From JANPPS01 sp965246835 (GTDB taxonomy: Bacteria > Pseudomonadota > Alphaproteobacteria > Acetobacterales > Acetobacteraceae): 64,000 nt of DNA. Each line of letters starts with the position of its first letter. Position 1 is the first letter of the stretch. A program made the position numbers and the translations under genes. Below, piece after piece: positions 34,932 to 43,667 of the stretch. The DNA lies in assembly GCA_965246835.1 (NCBI GenBank), contig CBDFFQ010000001.1, positions 2,294,001-2,358,000 on the forward strand, written 5' to 3'. A model generated the notes under the pieces. It did no database searches. It had not been told where the DNA came from and saw nothing but the letters and a program-made list of their open reading frames with translations.

Positions 34932-36676
34932 CGCTCACGATCGGGTTGAACGACGTCTATCACGATTCGTCGTTCTGCCTGGCCGGTGACCGCGGCACCA
35001 TGCATGTCGAGCTGGAACGCTTCTCCCGGCGCAAGCTGGAGCGGCTGAGCGCGGTGGTCGGGCTCGTGCATCTGCTCGACGATGGCCTCGCGGACGTGCT
35101 GGCGGACACGGCGGCGATCGGGATCGTGGAGGGCGATTTCACGACGCCTTTGCTGCGCCGATTGATGCTAGGGGGAGAGCCGGCGGCGCTGACGGAATTC
35201 TTCATGTCCGAACTGCAGGCCGGACTGGACTGGCATCCGCCGAACTTTCCGCTCAACCTGACCCGGCCCGCCCGTTTCGAGGAGGTGCGGGACGGGCTGC
35301 GTGCCTTCGTCGACCACGGCTTACGGCCCGGCGCCGGGCTCCGTGTGCTCGGCCACCATCTTTGCCACGCCGCCGACGCCTTTTTGGTGTCGCCTCACGA
35401 TTCCGCGCTGTGCGTGACCCTGGACGGCGGCGGCTACGATTTTCCGGACGGCTCCGAAACCCGTGCGCTCGTGTATGGCGGCATCTTTCGCGGTGAGGGG
35501 CAGACAATCACGCCCGTTTCCTATGACCATCACCAGGCGATCGGCACCGCGTGGGCGCGGGTCACGGTGCGGGTCCTCGGGTTGCAGTTCGGGGAGGAGG
35601 GCACGGCCATGGCCATGGCCGCGTTCGGTGACCCGGCCCGGTTCGCCACCGCCCTGGCTGGGCCGGAGCTATGGTCGCCGGGGAATGTGGACACCACGAC
35701 GAACCAGGCGGCGTATGATGCCGAGCTCTCTGCGCTCACAGCCGCCATGCGCACGGAGCAAGACCGGTTCGACCTGGCGGCCGGGCTGCAGGCGGCGACG
35801 GAGCGGCGGGTGCGGGCCATTCTGGCCAGGGCATTGACGCCGCACGACCGGGTGCTCTGCTTGTCAGGCGGCGTCTCGCTCAATTGCCAATGGACCGGGA
35901 AGGTGCGGGACTGGTTCCCCCAGCTCGAGCACGTGTTCATCCCGCCGGCGCCCTATGATGGCGGGCTGAGCCAGGGCGCGGCGCTGTATCTGCGCCATGC
36001 GGTGCTGGGCGCACCGCGTGAGCCGGTTGCGCTGGCGGCATTCGCGTCCGGCCCGGTGTATGACGGGGCAGCGATCGCGGCGGCGTGCGACCACGTCCGT
36101 GTTGTCTCAATGGCCGCGACCCCGCATGACATTGCCGTGCGCCTGGCGGGTGGCGAGATCGGGGGGGTGTTCGCCGGGCCGGCCGAGAGCGGACGGCGCG
36201 CCCTGGGCCACCGCAGCATCCTGGCGGATCCCCGCACCGCGCAGAGCCGCACCCGTATCAACAAGGACATCAAGCACCGCGCCGCCTTTCGCCCGCTGGC
36301 CCCGATGGTTCTGGCCGAGCATGCTGCTGCCTGGTTCCAGTGCCCGGCGGGGTTCCAGTCGCCTTACATGTCGTTTGCGTCACCGGTCCGGCCGGAACGG
36401 GCGGATCGTATCCCGGCCGTGCTGCATCATGACGGCACGGCGCGGGTGCAGACGGTGCATGCGGCGTTGACGCCAGGATTGCATGCGTTGCTGACGGCCT
36501 GGCATCGCGTGTCGGGCGTGCCGGTTCTGCTGAACACGTCGTTCAACGAGAACGAGCCGATCGTGCAGACGCCGGGCGATGCGCTGGATTGCTATCTGCG
36601 GACGCCGCTCGATTTCCTGTTCTTCGCCGATGCGGGCCTGGTGTGCGCGAAGACTACTCCCCGCCGTGCAGGATGA
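34928..36676 (+). CDS. NodU/CmcH-type carbamoyltransferase, candidate hopanoid carbamoyltransferase
   Basis: The GTG at 34928 (GTGA overlap with hpnL) gives 582 residues. The N-terminal Kae1-like domain carries the metal-binding G-H-H-L-C-H-A motif (about residues 140-146) and the nucleotide-site C-L-S-G-G-V-S-L-N (about 310). The C-terminal domain has R-A-L-G-H-R-S-I-L-A-D-P-R (about 420) and V-L-L-N-T-S-F-N. The family transfers a carbamoyl group from carbamoyl phosphate through carbamoyl-AMP to hydroxyl groups of antibiotics or Nod factors. There are no antibiotic or nodulation genes here; the only neighbours are hopanoid genes. A role in carbamoylating bacteriohopanepolyols is therefore likely but inferred. 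Confidence 0.88.
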   Translation: MTLTIGLNDVYHDSSFCLAGDRGTMHVELERFSRRKLERLSAVVGLVHLLDDGLADVLADTAAIGIVEGDFTTPLLRRLMLGGEPAALTEFFMSELQAGLDWHPPNFPLNLTRPARFEEVRDGLRAFVDHGLRPGAGLRVLGHHLCHAADAFLVSPHDSALCVTLDGGGYDFPDGSETRALVYGGIFRGEGQTITPVSYDHHQAIGTAWARVTVRVLGLQFGEEGTAMAMAAFGDPARFATALAGPELWSPGNVDTTTNQAAYDAELSALTAAMRTEQDRFDLAAGLQAATERRVRAILARALTPHDRVLCLSGGVSLNCQWTGKVRDWFPQLEHVFIPPAPYDGGLSQGAALYLRHAVLGAPREPVALAAFASGPVYDGAAIAAACDHVRVVSMAATPHDIAVRLAGGEIGGVFAGPAESGRRALGHRSILADPRTAQSRTRINKDIKHRAAFRPLAPMVLAEHAAAWFQCPAGFQSPYMSFASPVRPERADRIPAVLHHDGTARVQTVHAALTPGLHALLTAWHRVSGVPVLLNTSFNENEPIVQTPGDALDCYLRTPLDFLFFADAGLVCAKTTPRRAG

Positions 36677-37172
36677 GCACGTCCCCCTCGGTGCGATAGC
36701 CGGCGAGGCGGGTGAGGAAGGATTGGCCCAGCAGGTTGACGCCGAGGGTGCCGGGCTTGGCGACCACGCCCTGCACGTCCCGCCGGCTGATGTTGCCGAT
36801 CGTCACCACGGGGATCAGCACGGGCGCCACGTCCGTCTTGCCGTTGGCGGTGCTGACGGAGTGATTGTAGGTGAGGGTGCCCATGTTGATGCCGAGCCGC
36901 GCGGCGTCTTCGGCGCGGAGCACGATCTGGGAGGCGCCGGTGTCGAACAGCATCTGCACGGGTGCGCCGTTCACCGCCGCATCGAAATAGAACTGCCCGT
37001 TATGCGCGCGCTTGGCGGAGGCGATGGTGCGATAAGCCTGATGCGTCGGGCGCACGACGGACGGCAGTGGTGTGTCCGGCGTGATGACGGATGGCAGCTG
37101 GGCATGGGCGGGGCGGACCATCGCTGCCACGGCCGCCAGCAGGCCGGCCCGTCGTCCGAGGAGCACCATCAT
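36654..37172 (-). CDS. Exported retropepsin-like aspartic protease
   Basis: The 172-residue protein has a signal peptide (residues 1-24, cleavage after A-H-A) and one aspartic-protease half-domain with the F-D-T-G-A-S motif near residue 76 and an I-L-G/L-L-G-Q-S-F-L motif near residue 150. This is the single-domain clan AA family common in alphaproteobacteria, which works as a dimer in the periplasm. Its last 23 bases overlap the end of the convergent carbamoyltransferase gene. Confidence 0.85.
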   Translation of the reverse strand: MMVLLGRRAGLLAAVAAMVRPAHAQLPSVITPDTPLPSVVRPTHQAYRTIASAKRAHNGQFYFDAAVNGAPVQMLFDTGASQIVLRAEDAARLGINMGTLTYNHSVSTANGKTDVAPVLIPVVTIGNISRRDVQGVVAKPGTLGVNLLGQSFLTRLAGYRTEGDVLILHGGE

Positions 37173-37265
37173 GTCGTCGATTCGTCCTCAGAGTGCGAAT
37201 GGGATCATTGCACAACTGAGGCGAGCAGAAAAATCAGCAAAGGTTGGGTGTTGTTCGTCCCAACT

Positions 37266-38360
37266 TCACACATTGAACCGGAACAGCAGCACGTCCCCGT
37301 CCTTGACCACGTAATCGCGGCCCTCGATCCGCATCTTGCCGGCCTCCTTGGCGCCGGCTTCGCCCTTCAGCGCGACGAAATCGTCGTAGGCGATGGTCTC
37401 GGACGCGATGAAGCCGCGCTCGAAATCGTTATGGATCACGGCCGCCGCCTGGGGCGCCTTGGTGCCGCGGATGATGGTCCAGGCCCGGGTCTCCTTCGGG
37501 CCCACCGTGAAATAGGTCACCAGACCCAGCAGCGCATACCCGGCGCGGATCACGCGATCGAGCCCGCTGTCACTGAGGCCCAACCCATCCAGGAACTCCC
37601 GCCGGTCCGCCTCCGCCAACAGGCTCACCTCCGCCTCGATCGCGGCGGACACCACCACCACCCCGGCGCCCTCGGCGGCCGCCCGCTTGGCCACGCGGGC
37701 GGAGTGTGCGTTGCCAGTGGCGGCGCTGTCTTCCTCCACGTTGCAGACATAGAGCACGGGCTTGCTGGTCATGAGCTGCAGCAGCTTCGCGGCCTCGATC
37801 TGGTCCGCGGGGATCGCGGTGCGGGCCGCGTGCCCGGCCTGCAGCGCGGTCACGATCGGCTCCATCAAAGCCACCAGCTGTGCGCTTTCCCGGTCCCCGC
37901 CGCGGGCCTTTTTCTGCGCCGCGGGCAGCCGCCGCTCCAGGCTGTCGAGGTCGGCGAGCATCAGCTCGGTCTCGACCGTCTCGGCGTCACGGATCGGGTC
38001 CACGCTGCCCTCGACATGCGTCACGTCCCCGTCTTCGAAGCAGCGCAGCACGTGAATGATCGCGTCCACTTCGCGGATGTTGGCGAGGAACTTGTTGCCC
38101 AGCCCCTCGCCCCGTGAGGCGCCACGCACCAAGCCGGCGATATCCACGAATTCGAGGCTGGTCGGCACCATGCTCTTGGACTTGCCGATCTCGGCCAGCG
38201 CATCGAGCCGCGGGTCCGGCACGCCGACGCGGCCGACATTGGGCTCGATCGTGCAGAACGGGTAGTTCGCCGCCTGCGCCGCCGCGGTTGCAGTCAGTGC
38301 GTTGAACAGCGTGCTCTTGCCGACATTCGGCAGGCCGACGATGCCGCAATTGAAACCCAT
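37266..38360 (-). CDS. ychF: YchF/OLA1-family ATPase
   Basis: The 364-residue P-loop protein has Walker A N-V-G-K-S-T-L, and N-V-E-E where classical GTPases have N-K-x-D; this change gives the family its ATP preference. A coiled coil (residues 130-165) and a C-terminal TGS domain follow. YchF binds ribosomes and affects oxidative stress responses. It is immediately downstream of pth (stop and start adjacent), a conserved translation-related pair. Confidence 0.95.
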   Translation of the reverse strand: MGFNCGIVGLPNVGKSTLFNALTATAAAQAANYPFCTIEPNVGRVGVPDPRLDALAEIGKSKSMVPTSLEFVDIAGLVRGASRGEGLGNKFLANIREVDAIIHVLRCFEDGDVTHVEGSVDPIRDAETVETELMLADLDSLERRLPAAQKKARGGDRESAQLVALMEPIVTALQAGHAARTAIPADQIEAAKLLQLMTSKPVLYVCNVEEDSAATGNAHSARVAKRAAAEGAGVVVVSAAIEAEVSLLAEADRREFLDGLGLSDSGLDRVIRAGYALLGLVTYFTVGPKETRAWTIIRGTKAPQAAAVIHNDFERGFIASETIAYDDFVALKGEAGAKEAGKMRIEGRDYVVKDGDVLLFRFNV

Positions 38361-38942
38361 CTACTTGGTCTCCTCGTGAGTGAGCAAAGCCACCCGCGTC
38401 ATGAATTCTTCCGGTTTGCCTTGCGCCAGCAACGGCGCCGCGTCCGCCACGGCGCCCAGCAACTCCTGCAGCCACGGCAGATCGTTCTTGTGGAAATCGC
38501 CCAGCACATGGCCGTGCACGCGGTCCTTGTGCCCGGGGTGGCCGATGCCGAGGCGGACTCGCCAATACTCCGGCGTGCCCAGCACCCGGTCCATGCTGCG
38601 CAGCCCGTTATGCCCGGCCGCACCCCCGCCCCGCTTCACGCGGACCTTGCCGGGAGCGAGATCGAGCTCGTCATGGAAGGCAGTGATGGCGCCAGGCTCC
38701 AGCTTGAAGAAGGCGGCGGCGGGCTGCACGCTGTCACCGCTGCCGTTCATGTAGGTGCCGGGTTTGAGCGCCAGGATCTTCTCACCGCCCACGGTGCCCT
38801 CGGCGATCCAGCCCTTGAAGCGCTGGCGCCAGGGTGAAAAGCCGTGCTCCCGTGCGATCACGTCGATGGCCATGAAGCCGATGTTGTGACGCTGGCGCAG
38901 CATGCCGGGCTCGGGGTTACCGAGCCCGGCCCAGAGCAACAT
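38361..38942 (-). CDS. pth: Peptidyl-tRNA hydrolase
   Basis: The 193-residue enzyme rescues peptidyl-tRNAs released from ribosomes. The catalytic-site patterns are seen in G-L-G-N-P-E, the R-H-N-I-G-F motif with the active histidine near residue 19, and F-H-D-E-L-D-L. Its upstream sequence is unusual: no ribosome site is evident, because the first bases before the ATG belong to the terminal inverted repeat of the 163-bp element that separates it from rplY. Translation coupling to rplY seems unlikely across that gap. Confidence 0.95.
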   Translation of the reverse strand: MLLWAGLGNPEPGMLRQRHNIGFMAIDVIAREHGFSPWRQRFKGWIAEGTVGGEKILALKPGTYMNGSGDSVQPAAAFFKLEPGAITAFHDELDLAPGKVRVKRGGGAAGHNGLRSMDRVLGTPEYWRVRLGIGHPGHKDRVHGHVLGDFHKNDLPWLQELLGAVADAAPLLAQGKPEEFMTRVALLTHEETK

Positions 38943-38943
38943 C

Positions 38944-39106
38944 AGAGACTGTCTGAGACTGCTACTACGGCGGCCATCCGACGCGGCTGTGCTGTGCTCC
39001 GGTGCTCACGGCCTGCTGGCCGCTCCGCTCCGGTGCTCGCACTGCCACGCCGGGCGGCACCAGACGGTGCCTCTGGCTCACCGTAGCGCACTCTCAAACA
39101 GTCTCT
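38944..39106. repeat. 163-bp element with terminal inverted repeats between rplY and pth
   Basis: AGAGACTGTCTGAGA at 38944-38958 and TCTCAAACAGTCTCT at 39092-39106 are inverted copies with one mismatch, and weaker pairing continues inward (CTACTACGG / CCGTAGCG). The interior contains GCTCCGGTGCTC twice. The ends coincide with the rplY stop and the pth start. It looks like a small non-autonomous element or a long mRNA stem. Confidence 0.6.
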
Positions 39107-39805
39107 TTACTTCTTGGCGGCCGGCTTGGCAGGGGCCTTGGCGGCAGCGGCGGGCGCTGCGCCCTTGGCGGGTGCCTTGCCCTTGGCCGGGGCGGCGGCG
39201 GCGGCCGGCGCGTTCGGATCGGCCACGGGCTCGGCGCCCTTGGTCGGCGGCGCCACGGTCGCGATCACGAAATCCCGCCCGCTGATCACGGGCACCACGT
39301 CGGCGGTGCCCGCGAGGTCGCTGAACCGCACGTTGTCGTTGATATCGAGGCTCGCGAGGTCCGCCTGGAACGATTCCGGCACCGTCTCCGGGTCCGCCAT
39401 GACTTCCACCACGTGGCGCACGACGTTCAGCACGCCGCCGCGCTTCAGACCTGGGGAGGTCGCTTCGTTCTGGAACGTGACGGAGACGGAGACGCGGATG
39501 CGCTCACCGGGCGCCAGGCGCTGGAAATCGACATGGATCGGCTTGTCGCTCACGGGGTGATACTGGACCTCCCGCATCAGGGCGCGGGACGGGGTGCCGC
39601 CCACGTTCACCTCATAGAGCCGGCTGCGCCAGCCGCCGCGCACCAGCTCGCGCATGACCACGCGGGGGTCGAGCTGCACGAGGGTCGGCGTCTGCTTGGC
39701 GCCATAGATCACGCCCGGTACCATACCGGACCTCCGAGATGCGCGTGCCGCCCCCTTACCGGCCCGCCCGCGCGCCTCGGCCTCAATCGTCACGAAATTG
39801 GCCAC
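39107..39805 (-). CDS. rplY: Ribosomal protein L25/Ctc
   Basis: The 232-residue protein has the 5S-rRNA-binding L25 domain (residues 5-95) and the longer TL5/Ctc-type beta domain (100-185). It ends in an Ala/Pro/Lys tail of about 45 residues typical of alphaproteobacterial L25. It is the upstream gene of pth and ychF, the usual order. The N-terminal R-x-G-x-G-A-A-R region binds RNA. Confidence 0.94.
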   Translation of the reverse strand: MANFVTIEAEARGRAGKGAARASRRSGMVPGVIYGAKQTPTLVQLDPRVVMRELVRGGWRSRLYEVNVGGTPSRALMREVQYHPVSDKPIHVDFQRLAPGERIRVSVSVTFQNEATSPGLKRGGVLNVVRHVVEVMADPETVPESFQADLASLDINDNVRFSDLAGTADVVPVISGRDFVIATVAPPTKGAEPVADPNAPAAAAAPAKGKAPAKGAAPAAAAKAPAKPAAKK

Positions 39806-40055
39806 GGTCTGCTCCTAATGGGTAGTGCGCCGGCCTCCAGGGGTGCCAGCGAAGCGCGCGGCATAGCGGATCGGGGGGGCTTTCGCAAGCAAGCGGCAGA
39901 CGGGGCAGTGTCCCAAAGTTTAGTCCCGCTCCCGGCACAGCCCTTTCTTGATGGCGTCATGATCGCCCGGGCACGGCGTCTGATCGATCATCTGCTCACA
40001 CCGCAGGGCCGACCGCGCATTGACGGGCGCGGCGGGGCGGACGAAGGCTGATGGG

Positions 40056-42632
40056 ATGGAATGGATCCTTCTCGGCCTGCTGCTGGTCGCCGGCTACGTG
40101 CTGGGCATCGCCGGCTTCTTCTCCGCCCAGAGCGCGCATCGCGAGCTGCGTCGCCTGCGCACCCAGCTGGAGGGCGGCGCTGTGCCGGACACGCTCCGCC
40201 CTGCCGTGCCGGAGCCGCCGATCTGGCAACCGGCCCCACCGGCGCCGGAGCCTGCGTTCGAGCCGGCGCCCCTACTCGTCGAGACGGAGCCGCCCCCACC
40301 CGCCCGGTCCGGCTTCGATATCGAGATGCTGCTGACCCAGCGATGGGGCGTGTGGGCCGGGGCGGCGGCGTTGTTGCTGGCGGGCGTGTTCCTGGTGCGG
40401 GTGGTGGCGGAGGCCGGGCTGCTCGGCCCGGGGCCGCGATGTGCCATGGCGGGATTGCTGGGCTTCGCCCTGCTTGCAGCGGCGGAGTGGCTGCGGCGGC
40501 GGCCGGCGCCGGAGGGGGCGCCGTGGATCGACCTGGCCCCTTCGGCGCTGGCGGCAGGAGCCGTAAGCGCGTGGTTCGCGGCGGCCTATGGCGCGGGGCC
40601 GTTGTATGAGCTGGTGCCGTCGCTGATCGGGTTCGTGCTGCTGGCGGCGGCGGGTGTGGCCGGGCTTGCCTTGTCGGTGCGATTTGGGCCGTTGGTGGCG
40701 GGGGTGGGGCTGGCCGCCTCATTTGGGACGCCGCTGCTGGTGCAGTCGGACAACCCGTCGATGCCGGGCCTGTTCGGCTATCTGCTGTTCGTGTCGGCCG
40801 CGTGCTGGGCGGTGGTGCGGTTCACCGGCTGGGCCTGGCTGGGCTGGACGGCGGGGGTCGTGGGCGCCGTCTATGTGCTGGTCTTTTCCGCAACCGGGCC
40901 GTTGGTCGATGTCTGGGCGCCCGCGCTGTTCGTGCCGGCCGCTGCGGCGCTCTCGGTCGCGTTGCTGCCCGGGGCCGCACTGGATCACCCGATCGGGCGC
41001 CGCTTGTCATGGGCGCCGTTCCTGACATTGGGCGTGGTCGGCTTGTTGCTGGCGATCGTGACGGAGGCAGCGTCCGCCCGGGCCGGCGTGCTGCTGCTCG
41101 GGCCCGTGGCGGCGGCGGTGGCGTGGCGGGAGACGCGGCTCGCGCGCCTGCCATTCCTGGCGGCGGGGCTGGCGTTGCTGGTGCTGCTGACCTGGGCGCT
41201 GCCGCCATGGCAGCCGACCGGGGAGGTCCTGAGCATCGAGGGCGTGGTGCAGGCCGTGCTGCCCGGCGCGTGGGCGCCCGACGCGATCCAGCCCTATCTG
41301 CTCACGGGGGCGGCGATCGCGCTGTTCTATCTGGCCGTGGGGCTGTGGCAGGAGCGGCGGTCGGCGCGGCCCTTGCCCTGGGCTGGGTTGGCAGCCGCGA
41401 TGCCGGTGCTGGTGCTGGCGGCGCTGTTCCTGGAGGTCGGGCGCTTCCAGTCGCAGGCAGCGTGGGCCGCGCTGGCCTTGGTGTGTGCCGCGGTCTCGGT
41501 TGGTGCGGCGGAAGGGGCGCGGCGGGAGGGGGGCGTCCAGCGCGCGGGCGGCCATGCCGCCGGGGCGGTGGCGGCGTTGGCGTTGGGCGCCGCGATGCTC
41601 CTGTCCGATCAATGGCTGACGCTGGCGGTGTCGCTGCTGCTGCCGCCGCTCGCGTGGATCGAGGCACGGGCCGATCTGCCGCCGCTGCGCCGCGTGGCGG
41701 AAGCCGTGGCGGGAGTGGTGCTGGTGCGGCTCGTGGCGAACCCGCTGGTGCTGGACTACGCGCTGGGCACGGCGCCGGGGCTGAACGGGTTGCTCGCGGC
41801 CTATGGCGCGCCTGGCGTGAGCTTCGCGCTCACGGCTTGGATGTGGCGGGATCGGGCGGGACCGCGGCTGATGGCGTTGCTGACCGGGGGCGCCGCGGCG
41901 CTCACGGCCTTGCTGGTGGTGCTGGAAATCCATCACGGCGCCCATGCCGGGCGGCTCGGGAGCCGGGATCCGTCGTTCGGCGAGCTCGCGGTGCAGGTCA
42001 GTGGGCTCGCCGCGTGCGCGGTGGCTTTCGACGGGCTGGGCCGGCGATTGGCGTTGCCGGCGCTGGACTGGGCGGGGCGGATCGCGGGCACGGTGGCGCT
42101 GCTGGGCGGCGCGGCACTGATCCTGGCGAACCCGGCACTGACCGGCGCCTGGATCGGCGCCGGTGCGGTCATCAACCCTCTGCTGGCGGCCTACGCGATA
42201 CCGGCGTTGCTCGCGGCATTGTCGCTCGGTGCCGGCACACGGCGGACGGTGTTGAGCGGATACGCGCTGCTGGCGGTGTTCACCTGGGCCACGCTGGAGG
42301 TGCGGCAAATGTTCCATCCGGGCCGGCTATCGATCTGGCGGGGCGATGCGTCGGATGCGGAGCTGTGGGCCTACTCCGGCGCGTGGTTGCTGCTGGGGGC
42401 GGCGCTGATGGCGGCGGGTATCTGGCGGGACCGACGGGGGTTGCGGCTGGCGGCGCTGGCGCTGGTGGCGTTCACCACGGCCAAGGTGTTCTTGGTCGAC
42501 ATGTCCGGTCTGGCTGGGCTGTGGCGAGTGGTGTCTTTCCTGGGCTTGGGCCTCAGCCTGATCGGGCTCGCCGCGTTCTACCGGCGTTTCGGGGTCGCGG
42601 CGCCGCGTGGGAACGCGCCGGACGCCGCGTAA
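40056..42632 (+). CDS. DUF2339 polytopic membrane protein
   Basis: The ATG at 40056 begins the first helix directly (M-E-W-I-L-L-G-L-L-L). The 858-residue protein has a short N-terminal anchor, a Pro-rich cytoplasmic linker (residues 40-90), the conserved L-T-Q-R-W-G-V-W-A-G-A entry and then more than twenty hydrophobic segments, as in DUF2339 proteins. The function is unknown. A small secreted protein follows 26 nt later on the same strand. The 250-bp gap upstream (39806-40055) shows nothing I can name. Confidence 0.88.
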   Translation: MEWILLGLLLVAGYVLGIAGFFSAQSAHRELRRLRTQLEGGAVPDTLRPAVPEPPIWQPAPPAPEPAFEPAPLLVETEPPPPARSGFDIEMLLTQRWGVWAGAAALLLAGVFLVRVVAEAGLLGPGPRCAMAGLLGFALLAAAEWLRRRPAPEGAPWIDLAPSALAAGAVSAWFAAAYGAGPLYELVPSLIGFVLLAAAGVAGLALSVRFGPLVAGVGLAASFGTPLLVQSDNPSMPGLFGYLLFVSAACWAVVRFTGWAWLGWTAGVVGAVYVLVFSATGPLVDVWAPALFVPAAAALSVALLPGAALDHPIGRRLSWAPFLTLGVVGLLLAIVTEAASARAGVLLLGPVAAAVAWRETRLARLPFLAAGLALLVLLTWALPPWQPTGEVLSIEGVVQAVLPGAWAPDAIQPYLLTGAAIALFYLAVGLWQERRSARPLPWAGLAAAMPVLVLAALFLEVGRFQSQAAWAALALVCAAVSVGAAEGARREGGVQRAGGHAAGAVAALALGAAMLLSDQWLTLAVSLLLPPLAWIEARADLPPLRRVAEAVAGVVLVRLVANPLVLDYALGTAPGLNGLLAAYGAPGVSFALTAWMWRDRAGPRLMALLTGGAAALTALLVVLEIHHGAHAGRLGSRDPSFGELAVQVSGLAACAVAFDGLGRRLALPALDWAGRIAGTVALLGGAALILANPALTGAWIGAGAVINPLLAAYAIPALLAALSLGAGTRRTVLSGYALLAVFTWATLEVRQMFHPGRLSIWRGDASDAELWAYSGAWLLLGAALMAAGIWRDRRGLRLAALALVAFTTAKVFLVDMSGLAGLWRVVSFLGLGLSLIGLAAFYRRFGVAAPRGNAPDAA

Positions 42633-42658
42633 TCCGCTCAGGGAACAGGAGGTTCGTC

Positions 42659-42952
42659 ATGGTCAAATACATGCTGGTGGGTGTGCTGGCGCTGGTCGCG
42701 GCGGGCGTCGCGAGCGCACAGCCGGCCCCGCCGCCGGAGGGGCCGCGGGACGGGATGCGCGGCGAGGAGATGCGCGGTCCGCACGGCCACGGGATGATGC
42801 GCCGCATGATGGAGGGCGGGCGCGCCGCCCGGTTCCACTTCACCCGCGGCGACGCGACGGTGGACATCAAGTGCGCCGCCGACGAGCCGATGAAGGCGTG
42901 CATCGACGCCGCGACGACGCTGTTGGACAAGCTCACGCCCGCGGCAAAGTAG
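42659..42952 (+). CDS. Small secreted Met/His/Arg-rich protein
   Basis: A perfect AGGAGG site precedes the ATG by six bases. The 97-residue product has a signal peptide cleaved after A-S-A, a linker rich in Pro, Gly, Met and His (M-R-G-P-H-G-H-G-M-M), and a C-terminal region with two cysteines (I-K-C and A-C-I-D). The composition could suit metal binding, but I recognise no family. It follows the DUF2339 gene and precedes a perfect terminator hairpin. Confidence 0.75.
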   Translation: MVKYMLVGVLALVAAGVASAQPAPPPEGPRDGMRGEEMRGPHGHGMMRRMMEGGRAARFHFTRGDATVDIKCAADEPMKACIDAATTLLDKLTPAAK

Positions 42953-42966
42953 CCAATTTCGGGGCG

Positions 42967-42993
42967 ATCCAGGGGCGCTGACCGCCCCTGGAT
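42967..42993. terminator. Perfect hairpin between convergent genes
   Basis: An 11-bp stem (ATCCAGGGGCG / CGCCCCTGGAT) with a five-base loop lies 14 nt after the small secreted-protein stop and 6 nt before the end of the convergent DUF892 gene. The position and strength suit a bidirectional terminator. Confidence 0.75.
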
Positions 42994-42999
42994 GTCCGG

Positions 43000-43581
43000 T
43001 CAGGCTCGCTTACGGCTGAGTGGCTTCTTGGCGGAAGCCTCCTCCTTCGGCTCCTCGTCCTCCTCGGGCTCGTCGCCTTCGTCATCCTCGCCCTCCTCGT
43101 CGGAGGCTTCGGCGTTGGCGCCCTCTTCCGCGATGCGGCTCAGCGCTTCGTCGTCGTCGCGGGCGGCATCGCGCAGCTTCTCGAACTCGGTGACTGCGTC
43201 CTCCAAGCCCATCTGGCGGGAGAAGGCGGCGAGCGAGCCGTAGCGGGTCACCTGGTAGGTCTTGACGCCCTGCAGCCCGGCGATCAGCGCCGCATCCAGC
43301 ACGGGGCCGGGCTCGCCTTCGTCGATCGCCTCCTGGCACTCGGTCAGCAAGCCGTTCATCGCCTCGCACGCCTTGCCGCGCGGGCGCTTGCCCACGGCTT
43401 CGAAACAGCGATCGAGCGCCTCGATCGGCTCCTGCGCGTGCTCCTTGGCCTTCTTCAGGATCTCCTTTACCTCGTCATGCTGGACGGACTTCATCAGCTT
43501 GGTCGAGGATTTCGCGAACGCTTTCTCGGCGTAGTAGATGTCCTGCAGGAAGTGCAAATAGAGGTCGTTCATCGTCTTCAT
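43000..43581 (-). CDS. DUF892 (YciE/YciF-like) ferritin-fold protein with acidic tail
   Basis: The ATG at 43581 gives 193 residues. The first 150 form the four-helix DUF892 domain (D-L-Y-L-H-F-L-Q-D-I-Y-Y-A-E opening). The last 45 residues are very acidic (E/D-rich) and end in a basic K-K-P-L-S-R-K-R-A. YciE/F proteins are stress-induced di-iron proteins of unclear activity. It ends six bases from the terminator hairpin and lies 86 nt before the convergent-side glycosyltransferase stop. Confidence 0.85.
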   Translation of the reverse strand: MKTMNDLYLHFLQDIYYAEKAFAKSSTKLMKSVQHDEVKEILKKAKEHAQEPIEALDRCFEAVGKRPRGKACEAMNGLLTECQEAIDEGEPGPVLDAALIAGLQGVKTYQVTRYGSLAAFSRQMGLEDAVTEFEKLRDAARDDDEALSRIAEEGANAEASDEEGEDDEGDEPEEDEEPKEEASAKKPLSRKRA

Positions 43582-43667
43582 GGCATCGCTCCACAGCCGG
43601 GCGGTTTTACCGAGAGGGTTTCCCGGGCGGGTGGGCCAACGCGGGCGGGCGGAGGGCGGTTCGCGGG

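Noticed and set aside
40802..42658. Upstream continuation of the small secreted-protein frame through the DUF2339 gene
   Set aside because: The frame is a shadow of the DUF2339 gene; the AGGAGG site and signal peptide fix the start at 42659.
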